The position numbers were made by a program, and so were the translations under genes. Shown here one piece after another: positions 19,590-27,478 of a DNA stretch of 64,000 bases. Below the pieces are notes generated by a model, which worked only from the letters and a program-made list of their open reading frames with translations, did no database searches and was not told the DNA's origin. The stretch covers positions 1-64,000 of the forward strand of contig NZ_RCSU01000003.1 of the NCBI RefSeq assembly GCF_003991355.1, given 5' to 3'. The first letter of the stretch is position 1. The number at the start of each line of letters is the position of its first letter. The DNA comes from Pseudoflavitalea rhizosphaerae. GTDB lineage: Bacteria > Bacteroidota > Bacteroidia > Chitinophagales > Chitinophagaceae.

Positions 19590-20749
19590 TCGGCCAGGTC
19601 TGCATTCAATGTGCCGATATATTCGTCTATGACTTTTTCTATCCCGAATTTTTTGATGATCAGTGAACGTCCGTTCTTGCCCATCCTGGCGCGGTCTTCG
19701 GCAGGCAGGTTGATGATCTTTTCCATTTTATCTGCCAGATCGAAGGGATCCTGGTTCTTACAGATATAACCGGTGGAATTGTTCAGCACCACTTCCTTAC
19801 AGCCACGGTTGAACGAAGTTATGATAGGCAGCTCCATGCTGGCTGCTTCCATCAGGCAGCGCGGTACGCCTTCGTTATAAAAACTGGGGAACACGAAACA
19901 GTCGGCATGTTCCAGGAAGGGGCGCACATCTTCTGCAAAGCCCCTGTACTCGATCAATCCCTCCTGCCCCCAGCGCTGCAGATCTTCCGTTGTGATGGAA
20001 TCAGGGTGATGCGATTCAAAGAAACCGATCAGTTCGAAGCGGACATCATAATTTTTCTTCCTGAGGATGCGGGCTGCATCAGCATAGATGCCGATGCCCT
20101 TGCTACGAAGCAGCCGGGTACTCATCAGGAAAGTAAACACATCATCTTTTTTCTTTCCGGATTGAAAGGACGGAGAAAAGAAATCCGTGTTCACTCCTTC
20201 GCCCGGCAAAACTTTCGCTTTCTCGATATTCACGATCTTCTCGGTAATGAAGATCTTGGCATCTTCGTTATTGAGGAACCAAACTTCTTTGGTATGGCGC
20301 AATGCTTTTTTATAGAGGAACTTGAGTGTGTAATAAAGCCAGTTTCGTTTCGCGAATGGATAACCGAGTCCTGTGATCACCGCCACGGATGGGATCTTCA
20401 CTGCATTGGCGGCAAGTGATCCATAAATATTCGGCTTGGCCACATAATGGAAAATGAAATCAGGACGGTATTGTTGATAAAGGCTTTTCAGCTGGCGATA
20501 AAAGAACCAGTCGGAAACCGGGTTGGCTGTTTTATTATTGAAGTCGATGGGCAGGAAATGACAACCAGCTTCCTTCAAGTGGATCGAGTAGTCGTCGTCA
20601 GGCGCAATGATCAATACCTTGTACCCCTGGTCAAGCAGGCAACAGATAACGTCCATCCGGAAATTATACACAGACCATGCACTGTTGGATACGAATGCAA
20701 TCAGTTTATTTTTTGCTGGATGCCGGGTCATTGTTTGAAATTGCGTCAA
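19586..20749 (-). CDS. Glycosyltransferase family 4 protein
   Basis: A 387-residue GT-B glycosyltransferase. The N-terminal domain (about 14-190) begins LIAFVSNSAWSVYNFRMDVI and contains GLGYPFAKRNW. The C-terminal domain (about 200-370) has VFTFLMSTRLLRSKGIG and the GT4 donor-site motif FVFPSFYNEGVPRCLMEAASM with the E-x7-E pair. It resembles enzymes that extend undecaprenyl-linked oligosaccharides, such as PglA-type transferases. That specificity is inference only. It probably works in surface polysaccharide synthesis with the neighbouring genes. Confidence 0.88.
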   Translation of the reverse strand: MTQFQTMTRHPAKNKLIAFVSNSAWSVYNFRMDVICCLLDQGYKVLIIAPDDDYSIHLKEAGCHFLPIDFNNKTANPVSDWFFYRQLKSLYQQYRPDFIFHYVAKPNIYGSLAANAVKIPSVAVITGLGYPFAKRNWLYYTLKFLYKKALRHTKEVWFLNNEDAKIFITEKIVNIEKAKVLPGEGVNTDFFSPSFQSGKKKDDVFTFLMSTRLLRSKGIGIYADAARILRKKNYDVRFELIGFFESHHPDSITTEDLQRWGQEGLIEYRGFAEDVRPFLEHADCFVFPSFYNEGVPRCLMEAASMELPIITSFNRGCKEVVLNNSTGYICKNQDPFDLADKMEKIINLPAEDRARMGKNGRSLIIKKFGIEKVIDEYIGTLNADLAD

Positions 20750-20782
20750 AATTATAATTTATAGAATATATTTAGCCACCGG

Positions 20783-22024
20783 ATGCTCACAATATTGTAC
20801 ATAATAGTGCTAACAGCCGGCTTCGCCTGGTTGCTGCAACGCATGTTAAAGAACAGGTCCGTTATCCTTTCCTATAACGAACTGATCATGGTTTTTGGTG
20901 TGAAAGTCTTAGCCGCGGTAGGTTATGGCTATATTTTCTTACACTATTTTGGAGGGGATGACACCTGGTTATTTCATCAGCAGGGCATACAGGAAAAAAA
21001 TCTCTTGTTTAATCATACTGCTCAATTCTTTGCTGATTTTAATCCACTCCTCCCCTTTGAGCGTCACGATACATTTTCTGCGGGTTTCAGAAACATGCTG
21101 AGCGACTGGGAATATAATCTTACCATAAAGCCACAGGCGATCTTCAACATCTTTAGTGGTGGCAATTACTATATAAATATAGTTTTTTTTAGTTTCATAA
21201 CATTCTGGGGACATTACTGGTTCTTCGAATTGCTGGTAAAAATTTTTCCGGCTCAAAGGAAATGGTGGCTGTTATTGGTTTTCTTTTATCCCCCGGTCAT
21301 TTTCTGGCTCAGCGGATTCAGGGGCGATGCCCTCCTTTTCTTCTTTATCACGTTGACGCTGAACCGCGGTTATCATTGGATGAAAACCAGGTCAGGCTGG
21401 TCCATGGCATGGGCAGTCCTGGGACTTTTGGGTGCATTCATCATGCGTGATCCCGTAGCCATGTTGATTGCTCCTTCCCTGTTATGCATGTTTATTACGG
21501 TAAAGTATAGACTACGTTCATGGAAAGTATGGGCGGTTGTATATGGAGCCGGTATACTGCTCTTTTTTGCCAGCGCCTGGATCTCACCGGAAAAGAACCT
21601 GCCTCAAATGGTGGTTAACAAACAGGCGGATTTCTTTGCTTTGAAAGGGAATACCGTTTTTCAACTGGACACCCTTACTGCGGATGTTCGAAGTTTTGCA
21701 ACCGTATTACCACAGGCGGTTTTGAATGTCTTCTTCCGGCCTGCTCCCTGGGAGACCAGGGGCCCCCTCCAACTGGTAGCATCGGCAGATATTTTATTCT
21801 TCTGGGGATTGTTCCTGTATATTTTATATAGGAACGGGGGTAATCTGAAATTGCAGTTCACCCATCCTTTCCTGCTTTTCTTATTGATCTTCAGTGTGAG
21901 CTATTCCATTTTCATCGGCTATACCGTCCCATTCCCGGGAGCTATTGTGAGGTATAAGATCATCCCCGAGCTCTTCCTTTTGGCCTGGCTCACCGCCTCA
22001 AATAATAAAAAACTACATATTTAG
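20783..22024 (+). CDS. Multi-pass inner-membrane protein of unknown function (GT-C / polymerase-like)
   Basis: A 413-residue protein with about nine to eleven predicted hydrophobic segments, several carrying aromatic-rich stretches (FFSFITFWGHYWFFELL, WWLLLVFFYPPVIFW). After the third segment comes a polar, probably periplasmic loop with HYFGGDDTWLFHQQG, whose paired Asp residues recall the catalytic loop position of GT-C glycosyltransferases. Position beside two glycosyltransferases suggests a role in glycan assembly. No family is firmly recognised. It diverges from the preceding gene across a 33-base gap. Confidence 0.65.
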   Translation: MLTILYIIVLTAGFAWLLQRMLKNRSVILSYNELIMVFGVKVLAAVGYGYIFLHYFGGDDTWLFHQQGIQEKNLLFNHTAQFFADFNPLLPFERHDTFSAGFRNMLSDWEYNLTIKPQAIFNIFSGGNYYINIVFFSFITFWGHYWFFELLVKIFPAQRKWWLLLVFFYPPVIFWLSGFRGDALLFFFITLTLNRGYHWMKTRSGWSMAWAVLGLLGAFIMRDPVAMLIAPSLLCMFITVKYRLRSWKVWAVVYGAGILLFFASAWISPEKNLPQMVVNKQADFFALKGNTVFQLDTLTADVRSFATVLPQAVLNVFFRPAPWETRGPLQLVASADILFFWGLFLYILYRNGGNLKLQFTHPFLLFLLIFSVSYSIFIGYTVPFPGAIVRYKIIPELFLLAWLTASNNKKLHI

Positions 22025-22109
22025 CTTTCAAGACTTCCGGACGTTAGTTTTTCGATGTTTGTCGCAAAAAATTGACTTATTTTCACAGTTTCATCAAAAA
22101 TATTCACAT

Positions 22110-22139
22110 AACGGGCAAAATATTTCTCTAAACGGGCAA
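22110..22139. promoter_or_regulatory. Paired 9-bp direct repeats upstream of glnN
   Basis: AACGGGCAA occurs at 22110-22118 and again at 22131-22139, exactly 21 bp apart (two helical turns), 40-70 bp before the glutamine synthetase start. This geometry suits a dimeric regulator. No known operator is recognised. Confidence 0.35.
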
Positions 22140-22177
22140 TAGATCGTTTATTTGCACAAAGCAAAACACACAAATTA

Positions 22178-24373
22178 ATGGAATCTTTACGTTTTAAAGC
22201 CATCAACGACCTGTCTACTCAGTCTAATGGCCATGCCGCTGCGAGTAGAACGAAGATTACCGGAATTTTCGGGGAAAACGTATTTACACTTAAGACTGCC
22301 CGTGAATATTTAAGTGATGAAGCCTACAAGAGCCTTGTTGCTTCCGTTAAAGGCGGGAAGAAGCTGGACCGTGCAGTTGCCAACCAGATTGCTGCCGGTA
22401 TGCGTCAGTGGGCTGAAGGCAAAGGTGTAACGCACTACTCACACTGGTTCCAGCCTCTCACTGGTACAACGGCAGAAAAACATGATTCCTTCTTTACACT
22501 GAAGAGTGATGGCAGCGCAATCGAAACATTCGACGGGGACGGCCTGATCCAACAGGAACCTGATGCATCATCTTTCCCCAACGGCGGCATCCGTGCAACT
22601 TTCGAGGCACGCGGCTATACTGCCTGGGACCCCACTTCCCCCGCCTTCATCATGGAGATCGGCGAAGGCAAAACACTTTGCATCCCTACCATCTTCGTTT
22701 CTTACACCGGCGCTACGCTGGATTACAAAGCTCCCCTGCTGAAATCAGTAGAAGCCCTGAACAAAGCTGCAGTAGACGTTTGTAACTACTTCGATAAGAA
22801 TGTTACCAAAGTAAATGTCACCCTCGGCTGGGAACAGGAGTATTTTGTGATCGACGAAGCCATGTTCAACGGCCGTCCTGACCTGGTAATGAGCGGCAGA
22901 ACTGTATTCGGACACGCGCCTGCAAAAGGACAACAATTAGAAGACCACTACTTCGGATCAATCCCTGAAAGAATTTATGCTTTCATGAGAGACTTCGAAG
23001 AAGAAAGCTATAAACTGGGTATCCCCCTCCGTACACGTCACAATGAAGTGGCTCCTGCACAGTTCGAGTGCGCTCCTATCTTCGAAGAAGTGAGCGTAGC
23101 TGTTGACCACAACACCCTCCTGATGGATATCATGGACCGTGTTGCACGCCGTCATAAACTTCGTGTACTCATGCACGAGAAACCTTTCGCAGGTATCAAC
23201 GGCAGCGGTAAGCACAATAACTGGAGCATGGCTACCGATACAGGTGTGAACCTCCTGGCTCCCGGCAAAACTCCGAAGACCAACCTGATGTTCCTCACCT
23301 TCTTCGTGAACACCATCAAAGCGGTTCATGATTATGCCGATACACTCCGCGCTTCTATCGCTTCTGCCGGTAACGACCACCGCTTAGGCGCAAACGAAGC
23401 CCCTCCTGCCATCATCTCCGTATTCATCGGTCAGTTCCTGGCCAAAGTGCTGGAAGATGTGAAGGAAAGAGTAGGCGACAAATTCGATGAGCAGGACGAA
23501 GCCATCCTGAAACTGGACCTCCACAGAAGCATTCCTGAACTGCTGCTGGACAATACCGACCGGAACCGTACTTCTCCTTTCGCGTTCACCGGTAACAAAT
23601 TCGAGTTCCGCGCTGTAGGCTCAACCGCCAACTGCGCAAACCCAATGACCACCCTGAACACCATCATGGCTGAGACCCTGAAGAACTTCAAGGCTGAAGT
23701 AGATGGACTGATCGAGAAAGGTGAGAAGAAAGAGATCGCTATCATGCACGTGATCCGCGAGTACATCGTAAGCAGCGAGAAAGTTCTCTTCGAAGGCGAT
23801 GGTTACAGCGATGAATGGCACCACGAAGCTGCACGCCGCGGTCTGCCCAATATCCCCACCACTCCGCTGGCGCTGGATGCAATGGTTACAGACAAAGCCA
23901 AGCACCTCTTCGAAAGCAATAACGTACTCACACATGTTGAGCTGGAAGCACGCCACGAGATCGAACTGGAAAAATATATCAAGCGCGTACAGATCGAAGC
24001 CCGCATCATGGGTGAGCTCTGCACCAGCCATATCCTGCCTGCTGCTATCAAGTACCAGAATATCCTGATCAACAATATCAAGGGTCTGAAAGAAGTAGGC
24101 CTGGCAGAAGAATCTTTCGCTAACCAGAAACAGATCCTGGTGAAGATCTCCGAGCATATCAACAAGGTGAGCGACCTGGTTGAGAAGATGATCGAAGCAA
24201 GGAAAATAGCAAACGCTATGACCAATACCCGCACCAAGGCTATCGCTTATCAAAGCCAGGTGAAGGATGCTTTCTTCGATGCGATCCGCTACCATGTAGA
24301 TAAGCTGGAACTGCTGGTTGCTGATCAGTACTGGCAACTGCCTAAGTATCGTGAAATGTTATTCCTGAGATAA
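22178..24373 (+). CDS. glnN: Type III glutamine synthetase
   Basis: A 731-residue GSIII enzyme that makes glutamine from glutamate, ammonia and ATP. The length (about 730, versus about 470 for GSI) and the N-terminal extension separate it from GlnA. Diagnostic segments are LTGTTAEKHDSF near residue 90, VTLGWEQEYFVID, RHNEVAPAQFECAP and the ATP-site KPFAGINGSGKHNNWSM. It is a soluble double-ring enzyme. It has its own terminator just downstream and a pair of direct repeats upstream. Confidence 0.97.
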   Translation: MESLRFKAINDLSTQSNGHAAASRTKITGIFGENVFTLKTAREYLSDEAYKSLVASVKGGKKLDRAVANQIAAGMRQWAEGKGVTHYSHWFQPLTGTTAEKHDSFFTLKSDGSAIETFDGDGLIQQEPDASSFPNGGIRATFEARGYTAWDPTSPAFIMEIGEGKTLCIPTIFVSYTGATLDYKAPLLKSVEALNKAAVDVCNYFDKNVTKVNVTLGWEQEYFVIDEAMFNGRPDLVMSGRTVFGHAPAKGQQLEDHYFGSIPERIYAFMRDFEEESYKLGIPLRTRHNEVAPAQFECAPIFEEVSVAVDHNTLLMDIMDRVARRHKLRVLMHEKPFAGINGSGKHNNWSMATDTGVNLLAPGKTPKTNLMFLTFFVNTIKAVHDYADTLRASIASAGNDHRLGANEAPPAIISVFIGQFLAKVLEDVKERVGDKFDEQDEAILKLDLHRSIPELLLDNTDRNRTSPFAFTGNKFEFRAVGSTANCANPMTTLNTIMAETLKNFKAEVDGLIEKGEKKEIAIMHVIREYIVSSEKVLFEGDGYSDEWHHEAARRGLPNIPTTPLALDAMVTDKAKHLFESNNVLTHVELEARHEIELEKYIKRVQIEARIMGELCTSHILPAAIKYQNILINNIKGLKEVGLAEESFANQKQILVKISEHINKVSDLVEKMIEARKIANAMTNTRTKAIAYQSQVKDAFFDAIRYHVDKLELLVADQYWQLPKYREMLFLR

Positions 24374-24427
24374 AGCGTATCCAATTATCAGGTAACTGAA
24401 AGCTGGTACACTGACATGACAAGCAAT

Positions 24428-24458
24428 GGGCTGCTCCCGGGAGGGGGTAGCCCTTTTT
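24428..24458 (+). terminator. Intrinsic terminator of glnN
   Basis: A GC-rich 11-bp stem (GGGCTGCTCCC paired with GGGGGTAGCCC, with a G-T pair) is followed by TTTTT, 55 bases after the glnN stop. Confidence 0.85.
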
Positions 24459-24530
24459 AATTTCAACCACCTAAATAATTGATTTTAAGAATTTTAATCA
24501 AGAAGGGTCCAGTTTTCATTACAAAAAAGA

Positions 24531-24611
24531 CCGATATTATTGCAGTATAAATACCAAAAAATCTGATATTTTTGAAGTATCACTGCAAAAAAAACCGATA
24601 CTTTTGCAGTA
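24531..24611 (+). promoter_or_regulatory. Three 32-bp-spaced direct repeats carrying -7-like boxes
   Basis: The motif CCGATATTTTTGCAGTA occurs in three variants beginning at 24531, 24563 and 24595, exactly 32 bp apart and in the same orientation. Copies 2 and 3 contain exact TAnnTTTG boxes (24567-24574 and 24599-24606). The last box lies about 19 bases from the ATG at 24625, so it is a plausible promoter. The regular array suggests an operator for autoregulation of the downstream ATPase gene. Confidence 0.55.
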
Positions 24612-24624
24612 GAAAAATATACTT

Positions 24625-25857
24625 ATGCAAAGAGGGGATGCCTTACAAATACTAAAAGACCATTTATCCAAGCCACAGCATACAATTCTGGTAGGGCCGA
24701 GACAGGTTGGAAAAACTACCCTGGTAAAACAACTTTCCGAAATACTAACAAAGCAGAAAGAGATAAATTATTTCATCAGCTTTGAAGACCTCACAATTCT
24801 ACGCACAATTGATGAACATCCTGAAAATATATTTAATTACACACTCCTCCCATCAGAAATCCCGGAAGGGAAAAAGCTTTACATAATAATTGATGAAGTA
24901 CAATATGCAAACAACCCCAGCAACTTCTTAAAGCTACTGTATGACAAATACCACGACAGCATTAAAATAATTGCTACCGGAAGTAGTGGATTTTACATTG
25001 ATAAAAGCTTTAAGGATAGTTTGGCAGGAAGAAAAAAAGTATTTGAAATATATCCGCTTTCTTTTGACGAATATCTGCATTTCAAACAAGAGGATGATCT
25101 GATTACAGAGTTACAGCAAATTCGTAAAAGAAAAACCTATACAGGGTTGCAAAAAATAAAGATTGATATCCTCTTCGACGAATACATCGTATATGGTGGT
25201 TATCCGGCAGTTGTACTTGCCTCCAATATTGATGAGAAACAGGAAATACTCAAGGAACTGGTCAATAGCTATATGAAAAAAGATGCACTGGAAGCAGGTG
25301 TAAAGGAAGAGTACAAATTCTTTCAGTTGGCAAGGATCTTAGCAGAACAATCCGGAAATCAGGTCAATCATCATGAAATTGGTAACACCCTTCAAATGTC
25401 TGGCCATACTGTAGATAATTATGTTTATCTCTTGCAAAAGAGCTTTATCATTCAGTTGCTACGCCCCATGTTTGGCAACCTGCGCAAAGAGATCACCAAA
25501 ATGCCAAAGGTATATTACAATGATACAGGGCTTCGCAATGCATTGCTGAACAACTTCAACAACCTGAACCAACGCCTGGATAAAGGTCCTCTTCTTGAAA
25601 ATTATGTCTATACAAGATTGAGAGATCTGTATACTCCAGAGTCACTCCGCTATTGGCGTACTTCAGATGGTAGTGAAGTTGATTTTGTGATAGAACAATC
25701 GTTGCATAAAGGATTGGCTTACGAAGTAAAATACAATGATGCATTGTATAAAGCTTCGAAGTACTATAAATTTATGGAAGCTTATCCCGGATTTCCATTA
25801 AGCGTGATAAGTAAAGAAGCTGGCAAGGAAGAAACACAGGAAGTGATCAGACTATGA
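24625..25857 (+). CDS. AAA-family ATPase with DUF4143 domain
   Basis: A 410-residue protein. The N-terminal AAA domain has Walker A GPRQVGKTT (about residue 25) and Walker B KLYIIIDEVQYA (about residue 85). The C-terminal DUF4143 domain (about 205-370) has LLENYVYTRLRDLY and the nuclease-like SDGSEVDFVIE. Members are common accessory ATPases of unknown role in bacteria and archaea; the C-terminal EVDFV with a downstream K recalls restriction-endonuclease-like folds. It converges on the next gene, overlapping by 6 bases. Three regular direct repeats precede it. Confidence 0.88.
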   Translation: MQRGDALQILKDHLSKPQHTILVGPRQVGKTTLVKQLSEILTKQKEINYFISFEDLTILRTIDEHPENIFNYTLLPSEIPEGKKLYIIIDEVQYANNPSNFLKLLYDKYHDSIKIIATGSSGFYIDKSFKDSLAGRKKVFEIYPLSFDEYLHFKQEDDLITELQQIRKRKTYTGLQKIKIDILFDEYIVYGGYPAVVLASNIDEKQEILKELVNSYMKKDALEAGVKEEYKFFQLARILAEQSGNQVNHHEIGNTLQMSGHTVDNYVYLLQKSFIIQLLRPMFGNLRKEITKMPKVYYNDTGLRNALLNNFNNLNQRLDKGPLLENYVYTRLRDLYTPESLRYWRTSDGSEVDFVIEQSLHKGLAYEVKYNDALYKASKYYKFMEAYPGFPLSVISKEAGKEETQEVIRL

Positions 25858-27027
25858 ATTAGAAGGTCCCTGGATATTTTTCCAGCTCATTACTTTGTAT
25901 TTACTCCAGTTTTCGTTTTCATTTCCACCGTAAATAAGCGTTTTCTCAACTATTGCAGGTGCTGCTATTTGTTCAAAGCGGTCCATTTCTTTGAACAATG
26001 AATTGCTTACCGTTTCTGTTGCTTTTATTTCCGCAATCTCAAATCCATTACTTATTTTTCTCAGCAGATCTACTTCATTGCCATTACTATCCTGCCAAAA
26101 AAAATAATCATAGTGGAGATATTGGTGATGATTTTTCTTTTGATATTCTGCAATCACCATATTTTCAAAAACCTGTCCTTTTGATCTGTTTTCGCTCAAC
26201 TCTTCAGGTGTTCTGATTCCAAGCAGATAACTCAACAGGCCGGTGTCATAAAAATATAGCTTAGGAGTTTTTATCTGGCGCTTATTGAAGTTTTGATGAT
26301 ATGGCTGAAGGAGAAAAATGATATAGCTGCTTTCCAGTAAGGAGAGCCAGGCTCTGGCTGTGTTCACACTAATATCACATTCATTGGCCAGTGCACTTAT
26401 GTTTAAAAGTTGTCCGGCTCTTCCTGCGCATAAACTCACGAACGTCCTGAATATTTTTAACTCCTTAATATTTAAGAGCTCGGTTACATCCTTTTCAATA
26501 TAAGTTTGCAGATAGTTGGAATAAAAAACTACAGGATCGATTTGTCTGTCAAAAATTGCAGGATAAAATCCTTTTATAGCCGCTTGCAGGTAAGTAGTTT
26601 CCAGTAATTGCTCTGAACCCAATTCATAAAAATCCAAAGGCAGTAATTTGAACAACGCAACTCTTCCTGCCAATGATTGTGTTATGTTATTCAACAAATG
26701 AAAGTTTTGAGAACCGGAAAGAATATACTGTCCCATTAACCCCGACTCATCAACTCTTGCCTGAATATAAGAGAATAGCGAAGGCGCTCTTTGTACTTCA
26801 TCGAGAATAACAAACTTATCATATTGATTGAGGAATCCAACGGGATCTACAGTTGCGAACTCACGGGTATTAGGGTTTTCCAGCGAAACATATCTGTAAT
26901 GGCTGAACAGGTTTTTCAGCAAGGTGGTTTTACCAGATTGCCTGGGCCCAGTAACAGCCAGAACAGGAAATTTTGATATTTGTGCCTCTATAATTGGAGT
27001 TAATTGCCTGGAAACGAAGGTACCCAT
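25852..27027 (-). CDS. AAA-family ATPase with DUF4143 domain, second copy
   Basis: A 391-residue paralogue of the preceding protein's family. It has Walker A TGPRQSGKTT (about residue 26), Walker B KFVILDEVQRAP, the sensor-like YILSGSQNFHLL and a C-terminal DUF4143 domain with FENMVIAEYQKK and SNGNEVDLLRK. It is clearly diverged from its neighbour, so it is not a recent tandem duplicate. The role is unknown. It lies next to the tracrRNA/cas9 region but faces away from it. Confidence 0.88.
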   Translation of the reverse strand: MGTFVSRQLTPIIEAQISKFPVLAVTGPRQSGKTTLLKNLFSHYRYVSLENPNTREFATVDPVGFLNQYDKFVILDEVQRAPSLFSYIQARVDESGLMGQYILSGSQNFHLLNNITQSLAGRVALFKLLPLDFYELGSEQLLETTYLQAAIKGFYPAIFDRQIDPVVFYSNYLQTYIEKDVTELLNIKELKIFRTFVSLCAGRAGQLLNISALANECDISVNTARAWLSLLESSYIIFLLQPYHQNFNKRQIKTPKLYFYDTGLLSYLLGIRTPEELSENRSKGQVFENMVIAEYQKKNHHQYLHYDYFFWQDSNGNEVDLLRKISNGFEIAEIKATETVSNSLFKEMDRFEQIAAPAIVEKTLIYGGNENENWSKYKVMSWKNIQGPSNS

Positions 27028-27034
27028 ATCATAA

Positions 27035-27065
27035 AACTATGGAATTTATTACAAATAACATAGTT
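27035..27065. promoter_or_regulatory. Inverted repeat upstream of the second DUF4143 ATPase
   Basis: The arms AACTATG (27035-27041) and CATAGTT (27059-27065) are perfect inverse copies 17 bases apart, starting 8 bases before the ATG of the ATPase gene. Further upstream, two TATGTAAAT direct repeats lie 23 bp apart. It is a candidate operator. The remainder of 27066-27354 shows no convincing gene. Confidence 0.35.
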
Positions 27066-27354
27066 CTAATTAAGCAATTTACATAATACTCATTAACTGA
27101 TTTACATAAAGATTATTCAATAATAGCCAGAGACTGAGGGAACTTTAATAGATGTTGATATCAAGACAAATCCCATAAACATAGCCATCAGTAATTGCTG
27201 CCTCTGTCCGGTAAGCTTTTTATTTCTTCGGGAATTGATTATCTTGGTTGGTAAGTCTTGCTGATAATGCTTCCTTTCGTTCAGGATCAATTTTTTCACT
27301 CAGCATTACTTTTTCTTGTGTGTTTCTCCTTTGTTTCCCAACCAGTTAGTCTAT

Positions 27355-27437
27355 AAAAAAAGAAAGCGACTTGCGCCGCTTTAAATGTGTAATACAACGG
27401 AATAATCCTTATTGTATCAATCTTTCAAAATTTAGAT
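27355..27437 (-). ncRNA. tracrRNA of the type II-C CRISPR system
   Basis: Read on the minus strand, bases 27435-27412 match the last 24 bases of the CRISPR repeat (plus-strand sense) except at one position, forming the anti-repeat. Next comes a small hairpin GGA-UUAU-UCC (27408-27399), in the place of the nexus. A terminator stem AAAGCG/CGCTTT (27382-27363) with a T run ends near 27355. This order (anti-repeat, AAGG-nexus, terminal hairpin) is that of II-C tracrRNAs. The RNA is antisense to the cas9 5' leader. The 5' end is not defined by the sequence; a weak TATCTTTA box lies just upstream. Confidence 0.88.
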
Positions 27438-27478
27438 TTTAAAGATAAGAATAAATCAAAAAAAACGGTTTCGCCACT

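Noticed and set aside
24531-24611. A mini-CRISPR array
   Set aside because: The three units are short, imperfect and spaced 32 bp start to start, with AT-rich gaps and promoter boxes, so an operator or promoter array fits better.
27117-27299. 60-codon frame starting GTG on the minus strand
   Set aside because: The hydrophobic segment is internal, a stop precedes the GTG directly, an alternative 27-codon ATG frame overlaps it, and no family is recognisable.
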